Shown in pieces: positions 11,955-24,115 of a stretch of 64,000 bases of DNA. A program made the position numbers and the translations under genes. This DNA comes from Porphyra umbilicalis (taxonomy: Eukaryota > Rhodophyta > Bangiophyceae > Bangiales > Bangiaceae): contig KV918768.1 of assembly GCA_002049455.2 (NCBI GenBank), positions 434,001-498,000 of the forward strand, read 5' to 3'. The notes under the pieces are model-generated. The model was not told the DNA's origin. It saw nothing but the letters and a program-made list of their open reading frames with translations, and did not search any database. Position 1 is the stretch's first letter; each line of letters starts with the position of its first letter.

Positions 11955-14475
11955 GATTGCGGGGGGGCTTCTACAGCGGCATCCACCCCACAGAGTCGGG
12001 GACTGCAGGGGGCAGTCGTGGGGAGGGCGGGGGCGGCCGCAGACGGCGGCGCTGGCGGAGGGTTTGGTGGGACAGGGCGGTGCGGATAGTGGAGGTGGCG
12101 GGTGACGGCGGCGGGGGACGCAGCGCGGGAGCCCTTTGCGGCGGAGGCGGTGGCGAGGTATGGAGGCGGGGGAGTTGGGCCGGCGGAGGACGGCGGCGGG
12201 AGCTGTGGGGCGGGCGAGAGCAGCAGACGGCGGCGGGGGCGGTGGCGGGCGCCGCAGCCGACGGCGGCCGGGGTGGAGAGGGCCGCTGCGGCGAGGGCGG
12301 CGGCCTAACCTAGCGGCCGCGGCGTTGGCGGCAGACGTGGTGGTGGAGGACGGCGGCGGGGGCGGCAGCGGCTGGGGGGGCGACAGCGGCCGCAGCGGCG
12401 GCGGCGGCGGCGGCGGCGTGTGGGGCAGCGGTCGATGGCGGTGGGCTGGCGGGGTGCGCAGCGGCAGTGGCTGGTGGCGGCGGGGATGCGGGGTCCGGCG
12501 GCAGCGGGGAGGGGGGCGCACACGGCGGAGTCGGCGGGAGCGGCGAGGGCGGCGACGGGAGACGGCAAAGCCTGGGGCAGCGAGGGTGGTGGCCGGCGAC
12601 GGCGACGGGGGCCACAGGGGCGGGGGCGGTGGTCAATGATGGCGGCGGAGGCGACGAGGGTGGCGGTACGCATTGGCGGCGGGGGCGGCGACGGCGGGGT
12701 CGGCGGTTGGCGTCGGCGGGAGGGGCGGCGACAGCACGGGCGGCTGTCTGTGGCGGCGCGGGACGCGCACGGCGCCGGCATGGACGGAGGCGGGGTCGGG
12801 GGCGGCTGCTGGCTGCGGCAGCGACGGCGGGGGCGGCCGTTGGCGGCGGCATGGGGGGCAGCGACGGCGGGTTCGGCGGTCGGCGGTGGCGGAGGTGGCG
12901 GAGACGTTGGGGGTGGCTGTCTGCGGGGGCGGGTGTGGCGGTGACGGCTGGAGCGGCGGTCGGGCGGCGGCAGCCGACGGCAGTTCGGGCGGCGGCGCCG
13001 GGGGAAGTGGGGCGGCTATGGCGGAGGCGGCGGCGGTGCCCGCCGTCGGCGTCGACGGCAGCCGTGGTGGGAGCGGCGACGTCGGGGACGGGGGCTGGAA
13101 AGGGATTGGCGGTCAACAGGGCCGACGGTCGGCGGGGGTGGTGGCGGCGGCAGTCGGCGGCGGCCGGGGGGGGGGCGACAGCGGGGGCGGCGGTCGGAGG
13201 CGGCGGCGAGGGAGGTGAGCGGCGACGGTCGGGCCGGTGGCCTCGGATTTCGGCGGCGCCGGGGGCGGCGCCGGGCGCGGCGACGGCGGTGGCGGCCGTC
13301 GCCAACGCCGTGGACTGGGGCGGTGGCGCGGACGGCGGTCGACCGAAGCGGCGGTCGGCCGGGGCGGTGGCAGCGACGATCGGCAGCGGCGGGGGAGGCA
13401 GCGACGGCGGGGGCGGCGGTGGGGGCGGCAGCGGGAGGGCTAGCATAAGACGCCGGCGCCGGTCGCGACGGCGCCGGCGGTCGACAGCGGCGGGGGCGAG
13501 GACGGAGATGGCGGGAGCGGCGGCAGCATCAAGCGTTATGGGCAGGGGAAGCGGGGGCGTCCGATAACGGCGACGGCGGAGGGTTTAGCCGTGGCGGCGG
13601 CCGCGGACACCGGCGGTGGCGGCCGACGGTGGCGGGGGCGGCGGGGGAGGCGCGGATGGTGGCTGGCGGTGGCGGCAGTGAGGGCGGCGGGGGTGGCGGC
13701 TGCGAGCGGTGGCGGCGGGGGGGGCGGCGACGGCGGGGGCTGCGGTCCGAGGTGGCGGCGGGGGGGGCGATCGGCGACGGTTAAGGACGGGGGCGGCGGC
13801 GGTCGGCGGCGGCGGCGAAGGCGGCGACGGCGGGGGCGACGGTCGCCAACGGTGGGGACGCGGGCGGGGTGCCAGCGGCAGACGGCGCCGGCGGCCGACA
13901 GCGGCGGGGGCGGGGACGGCGGCGGCGGGAATGGCGGCGGCAGCGAGCGGCATGGGCAGGGGAGGCGGGGGCGCCCGACGACGGCGACGGCAGCAGGGTC
14001 ACCGGGGGCGACGGCGGCGGACACCGGCGGTGGCGGCCGACGGCGGCCGGGGCGGCGGGGGAGCGGCTGCCGGCGTCTGGCGGCGGCGGCGGTGAGGGCG
14101 GCGGTGGTGGCGGTTGAGGACGGCGGCGGGGGGGGCGGAGGCGGTGGCCGACGTCGGTGGCGGAGGGGGGGGCGGCGGTCCAGGGGGCGGCGGGGCCGGG
14201 GACAACCGACAGCCGCGAGGGCGGCAGCAGCCGGGGGGGGCGCGGCCGACGGCGGTGGGGGCGGCCAGGACGGCAGGCGTTCCGGTGGGCGGGGTGGGGT
14301 CGGCGGCCGTGGGCGCGCGGGGGCGGCGTGCGCGGTGCCGGCGGTGGTGAGGGCGGCCGTGGGCACTGCTGTGGGCCACTGCCACTGCCGTTCGGTGCGG
14401 CGGGGGTGGGGCGGGCGCGCACTGGCGCTGGCGGGCACGCGTGGCGGCCTGAGCGGCCGCATCGCAGCCTGAGGA
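11955..14475. repeat. 2.5-kb CGG/GGC-type low-complexity tract
   Basis: Degenerate GGCGGC, GGCGACGGCGG and GGCGGTGG units fill the region with a marked G bias on the plus strand. All plus frames translate to Gly/Arg/Ala strings and all minus frames to Pro/Arg/Ala strings, so the 300-380-codon ORFs here are composition artefacts. Higher-order near-repeats exist (for example blocks around GGCGGCAGCGACGGCGGGGGC), but no clean period could be measured by eye. The tract ends abruptly at both sides in mid-GC DNA. Confidence 0.8.
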
Positions 14476-14766
14476 GGGCCTGACGCGGGGCCGCTGGGCG
14501 CAGCCCCGCCTCGTGTGCCCCCTCATTCGCTCAGATCCACGTGCTTCTCCAGTGTCGGTGGGATCGCGCCGCGTGTCCGACGCGCCCGAAAGCACGTTCG
14601 GCCACGCGCCACCGCATGTGGGATACGTGACACGCTCCAACGATCGGGACCCTTGGGCCGAGCTGACACGCGGCCGTCCAGTTCCGAGAGGTACCATATT
14701 CCATCGTGGGTAGCTGTCGAAACAAAAATAGGATAAATCGGGCAATCTGAGGACAATATGAAGTGC

Positions 14767-15075
14767 CACATGTCACTCATTTAACCCCGTGAAACCGCAA
14801 TGGACCAATCAGAGCACAGGACCCGTTGGCCCCAGGGCCAACGAGTTGCCAACGAAGGCTCCGTTGGCAACTCGTTGGCCCCGGGGCCAACGGCTCGGAC
14901 CCCGAATCGGACGCAAGTACATTCGCGTTTTAACTCGGTTGACCTCGGTTGGCACCGCCGCGTGCACGTTCGACATTGATAACCGCCCCGAGAACTGGCC
15001 AACGGCGAATTTGAGACACGTTTCTGCAACGTGTGCCCAATATGGCGTTGGCCCGACATTGGTGGGAATGCTCTA
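14767..15075 (+). mobile_element. Hairpin-rich non-autonomous element, copy D
   Basis: A long inverted repeat centred near 14860 pairs CCGTTGGCCCCAGGGCCAAC + GAGTTGCCAACG with CGTTGGCAACTCGTTGGCCC + CGGGGCCAACGG. The right end, GTTGGCCCGACATTGGTGGG + AATGCTCT (to about 15075), matches in reverse the left end of the element at 10481. The left boundary is approximate. It has no coding capacity. A CACGTTTCTGCAACGTGT segment near 15015 has a near match on the minus strand near 26345. Confidence 0.55.
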
Positions 15076-15167
15076 AGAAAGCGAACTGAGCAAATGGGCA
15101 GGCAAAGTTCTGTTCAAATCGTCATGTTCGAAGTGCATCCGATGCCAGGGGGCGAAAAGGATCTGTA

Positions 15168-15795
15168 TGGTGCGTGTCCCAAAAATGAGACATCGCGGTT
15201 TTTTCTTTTTTTCTCGGCCCACTGGCCTTCTGCAACGGTCCGATGATGTAATGTGACCCACTCGGTCCCACTGTGCTTCCAGAACAGCCCCTGACAGTGT
15301 TAGCAGAGTCGGCACTTCCTGACGTGTCATGGGGGAAAGTGTCATTCATTGCAATTTCGACAGGTGACGATCACGCGGCCCAATCAAATGCACAGATACT
15401 AGAGCAGGCATGTGCTAACAATTTGTACACGAAGAAAAGGGCACCACCTTACCAATAAAAACGTGAAAAAGACCGCCATGTAGCCCCCTGTGAAGAAAAC
15501 ACGATTTGGGACACCCCTCATCGAAGCTCCAGTTAGCACATGAGCTTTGGCGTTGCAAACCTGTAACCCCAAGAACCTGAAAAAGACTGGCTCCAAGATC
15601 GGGGCCATCTGAGAGGTCCACAGAACAGGGCCCACAGGCGGGTATTAAGGAGTTGTCAGCCAAGCACGCGTCGGGAGAGGCTCTTTCCATGGAGGCCAGT
15701 CGAGAATTTTCTCGTACCCCACGCCGCCTGCCCCCGTGCAGTGATGTGTCAGTCCTTCAGAAAACGCGCATGTCTCATTTTTGAGACACGCACCA
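15168..15795 (-). mobile_element. 628-bp TIR element, copy B (inverted relative to copy A)
   Basis: It starts TGGTGCGTGTCCCAAAAATG and ends CATTTTTGAGACACGCACCA, with flanking TA at 15166-15167 and 15796-15797. It aligns along its full length, in reverse, with 3645-4272, and both copies are 628 bp. Divergence between the copies is moderate by eye, and ORFs inside are short and not conserved as proteins. The preserved TA duplication makes this the better copy for defining the family. Confidence 0.88.
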
Positions 15796-15797
15796 TA

Positions 15798-16874
15798 CCA
15801 ATACAGATGGCACATCGTCCCACCAGCATGTCGACGATGGAGTCTGCAGTGACCGTGGCGGCGTAAGCGCGGCGATGACGCTGCCGCAGCCCCACGGGTG
15901 TGTCATCTGGTCGAATTCCACAAGCATATGTCGGAATTTTCTTCAGACGGTCAACCGACACTCGATCGTAGCATCAGCAGAGCGGCGGTCTGTTCTGAAT
16001 CGGCTCTGACTCGTGGCGCCACTCGGAACGAACGACTGCACCCTTACTAGCTTTTTCGTCTTATTCCGTTCGTTCGGCTTTTATCCAGCTTCATTTTTTC
16101 TGGCTTGCTGCTGGTGGCTTCAGTCCGCCACTGCGCGAAGAGAGTGCATGTGGGCAAGACATTCGTGCAAAAATCAAGGAATTGTCTGCTGCCCTGCTGC
16201 TTCATAGATATAAAATGATGTGCTGGCAGACGGAACACCATTGACTGGCGCTTATCCCTATTTTACGGGCGCAGTACAAGAGGCCCATCTTCTGTGCAGC
16301 TTGTCAGAAGAGCAGCCAGCAAGGGGAGAAGAAAAAGCGGCCGTCATGCCAAGCTCAATCGGCGAATCTCGCCATGAATTCCGCCGAGCGCGGCCACCCG
16401 CCTGTGCCCTCCCCACTGCGACAGCGCAGCTCAAAGCGAAATGAGGCCGAGCCTGGGAAATAACGGCCAATCACGATAGCGTCCACATGTACGGACGGTA
16501 CAGTGGAGGCTTTTTACCAGCCGTGCACGAGTGAAACCCATGTGAGGGTTGTAAGGAGTCGATATAGCCGTCATGCTGCGAGACAGGGGGCACCAAGTCA
16601 TGGACAGTATACGTGCAGCCCACGGCGTCATTCTTGACAGCACATAAATGGCGCACAGGCGTGTAAGAAGCCTCTTGAGTGTCAGGAATGTCATATGATA
16701 GGCTCACAGGCATCTAAGAAACACAGCCTGTGCCACCGCTCTGCATGGCGCCGTTTCGTGATGCAGCGCCGCTGGAGGCCCGACTCTGTGCGCTTTAGTT
16801 CGGCCTCGAATACTTGATCCAAATAAGCGTCCATGACCAGAAGCCCGACCAGAGAGTGCACCATAGGCTAAGGA
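15798..16874. other. Intergenic stretch, no gene supported
   Basis: Mid-GC DNA with only short ORFs (under 90 codons) on both strands and no recognised motif. Confidence 0.4.
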
Positions 16875-18134
16875 GTGTCCCAAAAAAACGCTTTGACTGC
16901 GGAACGATTGGCTAAAAGGCATCCATATTATCTGTTCAATTCGAAAGCACTGGGCGGTCAATGGTCCACAGGAGAGATTTGCAAGGCCAACTGCTCCATG
17001 CGCGGATGCAGCTCACAGAGTCTCTCTGAGCGACTTGGTCGGCAACCTGACCTGTTGAAATCCCGGAAGACACGGTTGCCGACGTGTCGACTTTTTCGCG
17101 CCGATCACTTCCGGGGCATGACAGGGGGACGACCACCTGATGTGGCAGGCCTGAGTCTGGACGAGAAGGCGGTCTGGGCTCACACCTACAGCTCGGCGTA
17201 CAAGTGGGCCTGGACCGCGGCTTCCAGTGCTAGCAAGCTGACGCGCCGCCTGGAAATACGAGGTGACGTCATCGGAAGGTCTTCGGGCTTGCCTCTGCTT
17301 CCAGAAGAAGTGGCCATGGCTGCAGTTCACGAGGAAGGTTCCCGTTTTAGGGCGGCACGTGATACCTCCCCCCGCGCACCGTCGATGATTGCCACCAACG
17401 CTGTCGTCTCGCAACTTTCGCTTCCTTCCCTCCCGTATATGGCACTTGTCGGTGTGCCTGCTCCAGCTCCCTCGCCCCCCGCTCGCATTTCCATCTGCCT
17501 CCCCCCCGCACTCCCTCGATTTCCGCTCGTATTGATCCCCAACGCCCTCCCTGTCGGACGGGGACGCGGTCGACTTAGCGGAGTTTGCATCGGTTTGTGG
17601 TGCGGGTGCCCCAACATTACGAAACGCCCGCGCACTTTGTGGGCCAGGGGCATGCCCCAAAGCAGTCGTGGTGCCGTCTGTCGACGCAACTCTGGCGGTC
17701 TCTTGTTGCGTCGAGGCCATTCGCGCGGGAACCTGGGCGCTGAGTGGACCCTTGCACAGGATGCGCGAGGCGCTCATGAATGGCAGCACTGCCTTCTGAG
17801 TGCTTGGCGGGGGAGTCGGTTGGAAGCAGGTGAATGTGACGCTTGGAGAAGCAGCGCAAAAGTTTCGAAACCCGCCTGTCGTAATCTTCAACAAGGCCGT
17901 AGCGGCATAGGCGACGGCGCGCGGCACCAATCGCGTCTGCGGTCGTCGCCATCTCGAGCTGGACAAGGGGTGTCCGGCGCGGCTCGGACTGGTGCCCAGG
18001 TTGCGGGCTGGTCTGGCGGCCATGGATGGCATGTGGTCGGTGCAATCTCACACTCCTTCTACACCTCACTGGACATACTACCCTTTTTGGCTTTTTTCAG
18101 AGACACGTGGCGCGCAGCAACTCGCGCACTTTGA
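16875..18134 (+). other. Open stretch readable on both strands, coding status unresolved
   Basis: A 419-codon plus-strand ORF and a 339-codon minus-strand ORF (18032-17013) occupy the same DNA. Openness on both strands at about 55-60% GC is unusual for chance, but neither translation shows a domain I recognise. Local lysine/arginine clusters on the minus frame and a mostly hydrophilic plus frame do not settle it. At most one is real. Confidence 0.2.
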
Positions 18135-18365
18135 CGCCGCGCCCATTTCGCTGGTCGGGGCGGGTGCTCCCAAGCTTCTTTGTTTCCTTTCGGATATCCA
18201 GGACGACAGTCGGAAGCTGAATTGGCCTGGGTCGCAGTTAGCCACCGTGGAGAGTGAAAGGGGGACGTCGATGGCAACGAACGCCGTGAGAGCGAGAGGC
18301 AGGGGGACGGAAAGGGCGAAGAAGGGAGAGCGAGAGAATCACACGGCCGGAAGGACACGAGACAA

Positions 18366-18487
18366 GGGCAGAACCTAGGTGGTGGCGCTCGTGGTTGATA
18401 ACTATGCGACGTTTGCTACCACTGAGGGGCAGAACCTAGGTGGTGGCGCTCGTGGTTGATAACTATGCGACGTGTGCTACCACTGAG
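18366..18487. repeat. 61-bp tandem duplication
   Basis: Two adjacent copies (18366-18426 and 18427-18487) begin GGGCAGAACCTAGGTGGTGG and differ at only about one base (GACGTTTGC versus GACGTGTGC), so the duplication is recent. The period of 61 is not a multiple of three. No gene is evident. Confidence 0.9.
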
Positions 18488-18718
18488 GAGGACAGTTCAG
18501 TGTTCCGGGTGCGGGTAGCGTGCCTTGCTGATTTCAGGGATGATGCAGTTCATGCTGGGGCCGAGAACCTCACCCAGACAACGCACCGGAGGTTTCATGA
18601 TATTTGCTGTGTGAGGGCTTGTCCGATCTTGAGTTGCTCCGGGACATCAACAATGTTTCCTTGTAACGGGCGGAAAGTATCTGTCCTCTGCGTTCCTTCT
18701 CTCTACGAGCTCCGCCCC

Positions 18719-19194
18719 TCATACCCGCCCACATTCCGCAGCTGCCCTGCCCGCGTCGACCGCCCAGCTGTCCAAGATGGCGGTGACGATGTCAAGCCCC
18801 GTAGCCACCTCTGCAGCGACCACACTCTCGGCCGGCGACCCGCTCACCGCTCGCCCCGCGTCGGCGGCGGTGACCACCGTGCCGCCACCGGCATGGCCGT
18901 CCTTCGTCCCCCCCGTCATCTCGGTGGCGGTGCCCAATGTGTGGTGATCGGCACTGCCGCGACCCCCCGCCGTGCAAGGTCAGCGACTGCCCGAGTCGCC
19001 ACCGCCACATCCGCCGCCGCCACCGCCGCCGCGGCAACTGCCGCGGCTGCTGCCTCCTCTCCCATGGACGCAGCCGCCGCTGCGCTAGTTACCGCCGCCA
19101 GAACAGCCGCCTGCTGACAGATATAGCCCCCCCCCGAGAGGTGGAGGCTCGATACATTACGGCGGGGGGACAACGGAGAGAGAAGTATCGTCAA
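18719..19194 (-). pseudogene. Ala-rich coding fragment with frameshift, unidentified
   Basis: The minus-strand frame 19194-18916 gives an Ala-rich helix-like segment after a MGEEAAAAAV start-like stretch. The adjacent frame 18937-18719 continues with GRAVSGSPAESVVAAEVATG and similar residues. The two read as one protein broken by a frameshift near 18930. The composition is gene-like, but the family is unknown. Confidence 0.25.
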
Positions 19195-20976
19195 GATTTG
19201 CTTGCGGACAAGCGGGTCGCGCCAACGTAGCCAGGACTTTCCAGGTCGCGCGACGCGTGGATGAACGCCAAATTCGTACTCAGCTCACTGATGGTCCATA
19301 GTTTTAGTCGGAACTTGATGTTTATCTCTCCGTCGTGGCAATCATCCTCGTCTGGGCGTCTTCCTCTTCCAGCTCGATCGCCGATAAAAACGTCCACCGC
19401 CCCATCCCACCGACGGCTCGGTGCATGAACCACAACAGCACAGGCAGCCATCGATACGAACAGAGCTTCCACTCAGGGTGTCGATGTTGATCACGAGGTG
19501 TGGAGTTGGATCCTTTCATCTGAGACTCTCAATCGAGATCCCTCGCTCGATCATCGGCAGCAACGAGCCTCTTGTGCCTCCCAGCAGGCGGGTACGCGCA
19601 GGCGAGAAGGGCTGGGGAGCGGGTGGCGAGGGAGGGGATGTTGGCTGGGGGCAGTGGGGGTGGCTGGGAGGGGGGCGGATGACGGGGGGGACGGCTGAGG
19701 GGGGGGGGTGGGGGCAGGGGCGGAAAGGGGTCGCAGTGGGGCGGGAGAGGTGGCCGGAGGGGGAGAGCAGGGGTCGTTACGCTGGCTGTCCATTCGGCGA
19801 CCGCGTACGTGGCGGGGGGGGCACTTGGGCCAAGCCGGCCACCGAGACAGATGGGAAAGCGCGTCGTGCTTCAGGCGAAGAAGAGAGAAGGGTGGGCTCT
19901 GAATGTGTCGAACGCCGAGAGGGGCGACAGAGTGGGCGCTTGAGAACGAGAGAGATCTCAGGCGGCAGAGACTTCTGACGCGAAAAAGCTTTCTGCAGCA
20001 GGTTCATGCGCCCGTATTCTCACCGGGAGGGGGTGTGCGTCCTATTCAGGCGGCCTCCGGGAGATGGCCGATGACGGCTAGTGATAGTACGGAGGGGACG
20101 CGGTGGGGGGTAGAACGACAACGAACTGCCCAAAGACTCCGCTTCACAGCACAGCAAGTGCAGCTCAGCGGGCTCATCCATTGGCCAACGAGGCACCAAG
20201 TACTGTCCTCGGATGTCCGCAAGAGCGTCTTTGAAGCATGCTGTGAGTTGTTGGTGGACTCAATAGCAACCTACAGCATCCCTTAACACGGAAGATGAAC
20301 CACGAGACACAAGCCTGGCCAATTACGGGTCCACAATTGCAGCCAATGTGGAAGATGTGGACGACGGCTGATCTCAGCAAGGCACAGCAGACATCAGCGT
20401 CCCAGAGTAAATCTGAACAAGCCGGAATACCTGTCTTCGCCGCAGCACCCGTCCTGTGTCGGATCAAAAAATGTTCACAGGCCCCACATGCAGCCACATC
20501 CCATAGCGTTGCAGAGATCTAGAGTCACCATGCAACTAAAGCCAATCTCTTGTTTGGAGAAGTGCTGACATTGAAAAAAATTATGTACAGTTTTGCTGTG
20601 ACGTGCTGAGCGCGTTTCTCGGATCCGATCGTTTGTAGGCGACGCGCCATGTCCAACCCAGATGTCATGCAGCTGACCAAGTTCTGCAATCGACTTCGTG
20701 CAAGTACAGAAGAAGGTATCAACGTTTAGGAGGCACATATCACACTTCTGTATTCCATAGCCCAAGTCAAAGCCTGAAGGTGTTCGGCGTAGAATAGGGA
20801 TTTTGGGGGCTGGGAGAACCGCCGACGCCGGACCCTGCCCAGGGGGCGACCGCATGTCACGATTCTTCGTCGCAGCAGAGGTCCGCTGCGCGTGCAAGTC
20901 TCAATGTGAAACTTCTGGCTATCGTCGGGCTTCTGTTAAATTGAGATGTACATTGGTAAGCCCTTGAGGATGCAAT
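19195..20976. other. Gene-poor stretch with a G-rich island
   Basis: Between 19600 and 19780 the plus strand is a run of GGGG blocks with G-quadruplex potential. At 20897-20475 a minus-strand frame contains several Cys/His residues (for example KCDMCLLNVDTFFCTCTKS) but matches no zinc-finger spacing I can name. No gene is called. Confidence 0.35.
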
Positions 20977-22024
20977 AGGGCTGTTCACATTAGCTCTTAC
21001 GTTATCTCGGATAAGAGATCTTATCCCCCTGACATAAGACCGCTGCCCGGAAAGCTCTGCTATCCTTGACCTTATACGCCTTGGACAATCTACTGCATTT
21101 GAGAAGGTAAAAAAAAGACAAGTTCAACTGTGTGTCGTATCAGTGCCTGTCAAGCCATGCATTCGGGCTCAGGTTCGGCATCAAATTGTTGTGCGTTCAT
21201 ACTAAGGATCACGCACCAAAACATTACCACACAGTCCGCTGACACTGCTCTTGCTTCGCATTCGCACTCTCGCCCACGGCCTCCCTCTTTCCCCTCGAGC
21301 CCTCCTGTGCCGGCACGGCATGGCTCCCACGCGGCAGTATGTGGATCAATTCCACTCTGCACGTACGCGCTTGACAGATCGACGATTGCGTCCCACTCTT
21401 CCTGAGGCGTGCTAAATGGCACGTCTGAGGCGTGTAACTGCCCACCTCCGGGATCTGCCACACCTTGCGTGCCAAAACTTGATTGAGCGCAACCGGGGTG
21501 TGATAAGAATATTTATCAGCATGCCAACCGAAGCAGCAGTAGACGGCCCTGAACTGCACGTGAGGAGGGCGCTGTGTAGCACTTCGAGGTTGCGTTCAAC
21601 TTATGTGATCCACTTCGACGTTCAGTTTGGATCGTGGACCGGGGCGTGCTTTTCAGGCCCCTATGCAGAAGGGCGTGATCGGGGGCGCATTGCCCTCTGC
21701 GCCTTCAAAGAAAGGTTGTGATGCACAACTCTGCCGACGACTCAACACGCGAAAATGGGGCCGCCCCATGCAGAAGATGCCGCAGCCGTGGCCAGCTCTG
21801 TCGTTGGTGGGTACTTGTGTTGGTAGGTCCGTTGATCCTTCTTCAATTCCATCCCAGATGCTGTGGTGATAGCGCAATTGCCTTTCATGGACAAAGCAAA
21901 CTCCAGAACTACTATCGACTTGTTTTCTAGCGTTTACGTCTTGTTCTAACAGCGTCAATCCTGCGTCCTGTTAAAAGGCATTATTAGGGATAAGGATGCG
22001 TAACAGGGTTATGTTCACAGCCCT
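20977..22024. mobile_element. Possible 1048-bp DNA transposon derivative
   Basis: The left end AGGGCTGTTCACATTAGC and the complement of the right end (AGGGCTGTGAACATAACC) form an imperfect terminal inverted repeat. It is flanked by AAT on both sides (20974-20976 and 22025-22027). A 3-bp target duplication and this kind of terminus fit PIF/Harbinger-like elements, but the TIR is short. Internal ORFs (for example 21958-21653 on the minus strand) are not recognisable as transposase. Confidence 0.45.
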
Positions 22025-22027
22025 AAT

Positions 22028-23677
22028 GACCTCACTGGCCGTTCAATTTTGCGTTTGGACCTCTCAATTCAAGCTATGTCGCACGGCGACACGTATCCAG
22101 AGCGGTTGCTGTTGATACTGGAGACAAAGTCTTCAAGAATCTGGCACCGACCCTTCTCCAACTTCTCTCCGGGCTCAGAGTGCTCGTGTAAGGTCATACG
22201 CCACCACAGCGCGTCAAAACGAAAGAATGACATGCACATCGGTCCGACATCATTCAATCATCGGCAGTTGCCCCAACCACTCAAACGGTCACCAGCTCGA
22301 TGTTCCGTCGTCATCTGCACCTGCCGAGGCGTGGCTTTACCTCTTTCCATCGCCTTGCCCCTCCCAAGCCCCATTGTCTGGGCGCTGGTGACAACGAAGC
22401 ATATCCTCATCAAACACGGCCTCGAACTCGTACACGAGCTGCAGGTGCCGCAACGAACTGTGAGACGGGTGCCAGCGTTGTTGGGGAGAATGAATCGACC
22501 GTTGATGACCATATACGAGGAGAACATTCAAGGAAAAAAAAAATTCCGGGACGGAAAACAAGGGCGAAGAGCTGGCACTGGACAAAAGTGGTGCGTACCT
22601 TCAAACTACGGCGGTCGGAGAGGTCGGGAACGCAAGTGCGCCACGAAGAGTAGAAAACAGACTGGTTTGTCGCAGGCTCAGGCGTCACAAACTTCATCGG
22701 CCGAGATACTATGTTCGAAACTGGGCAAGTCAATGAGGTGTTTCGGCTGGAGGGTTTTGCAGCGTCCGCGTCCTGCATCACGATACACGCAGACTTCATT
22801 CAGCTTGCACTGGCCAGGAATGAAGCGAGAAGATATCAGGCAGAAATACTTTGTCTTCTCGGGTTTTCCAAAATGTCGTGGGATGTTCCCTGATGCTGAA
22901 GAGCAATTTCAGTCTGAAAGGTCTGGTCGGTCCGATCTGTGAAGCGCATTGCGGAAGTAGGGCGACTTCGGTATCATCATGCGCTGCCCGATGATTGCAG
23001 CAACTATCGAGTCACCATTTTCTTGACATCAGCCGCGAAAAGGATTAAACATCATGTTACGCGCCACCCATGCACGAGTGGTAGCGCCCAAAGGCGGGTG
23101 CTAGGCGCTAGACTTGTCACTCCGATCAATCGATGGGACCAGCGCCGTCACTCGTTCGAGTATGTTCTGCAGGACTAACTGTCAGTGGGCCTTCCCGCCG
23201 ATGAGAATACGGCAACTGAGGCGAGATAAAGCCAGCCTTGGCTCAGCGGCGATTTGCCGCCAAGGAGGGTTGGCGTTTGGGAGGGTGGAATGGGGGATGC
23301 GAATGGATAGTAAATCCTGTACTGTATTTCATGGAGACTTACTATCACCTGAGATTTCGCTACTTTGAAACGGGGCCAATATCATTTTACTCGATACGCA
23401 GCCGTTGATTCCGTTGGGCTGGGCATTTGACAGGGATGGGCCATCGACGCTGCCGCGCCATGCATGCCGGTCATGCACGACCGCCGCCGCTCGCCGCCCC
23501 ACACATGCGAGAGCCACCACCACCGCCGCCGGGCGCTGCTGTCGTTGCTCGTCGTCCCTTCCAGGGGTGGGCGACCACCGCCGCTGATGGGGGCTGCCGC
23601 CTCCCTCCCGTTCCTGACCCAGGTGTCCTTGCCACACCATTCCGTGACTACGGTCGCCGCTGTGGCTGCGCCGACCG
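22028..23677. other. Intergenic stretch with an unresolved 297-codon ORF
   Basis: A plus-strand ORF (22049-22942) is open for 297 codons and is basic, with clusters such as KKKFRDGKQGRRAG. The opposite strand is also largely open in pieces (22799-22069). Neither shows a domain I recognise, so no gene is called. Confidence 0.25.
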
Positions 23678-24115
23678 GTGGGGGTGGGCAGTACCAGTGG
23701 GGGGGGGGGCAGCTCGGGTGGGAGGGGGGCAGCACCGGTCGGGGTGGGCAGTACCAGTGGGGGGGGGGGGGCAGCTCGGGTAGGAGGGGGGGTAGCACGG
23801 ATGGAGGGGGCGTAGCACCAGTGAATGGGAGGGCAGCACCAGTGGGAGGAATGGGTATCAGTTGTGGGGGTCGGAGCCCTGGTAGGGAGGGCCAGAACCT
23901 GTGACGAAGGGCAGCAGCGAAGAGGGGACGCAGTAGGAAAGGGGGAAGGCCGCAGGAATCGGGGGACGCAACGGGGATGGGGGAGCGCAGCAGCGATGTG
24001 GGGAGGCAGCGGCGGTGGAGGGAGGCAGCGGCGGTGGAGGGAGGCTGATGCACTGGGAGAAAGCAGCGGCAGTGGGGGGAGGCAGCGGCAGTGGAGGAAA
24101 ACAGCAGTCGAGGGT
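23678..24115. repeat. G-rich minisatellite
   Basis: Roughly 60-bp units containing GGGTGGGCAGTACCAGTGGG, G9-12 and CAGCTCGGGTGGGAGGGG repeat from 23678 to about 23810. Shorter GGAGGCAGCGGCGGTGGAGG and GGCAGCGGCAGTGG units run from 23990 to 24110. Minus frames are Pro/Ala/Leu-rich translations of the repeat. Confidence 0.7.

Noticed and set aside
12467-13567. Long Gly/Arg ORF across the CGG tract (and 378-codon antisense Pro/Arg ORF)
   Set aside because: All frames are open because of composition; no globular segment, domain or credible start.
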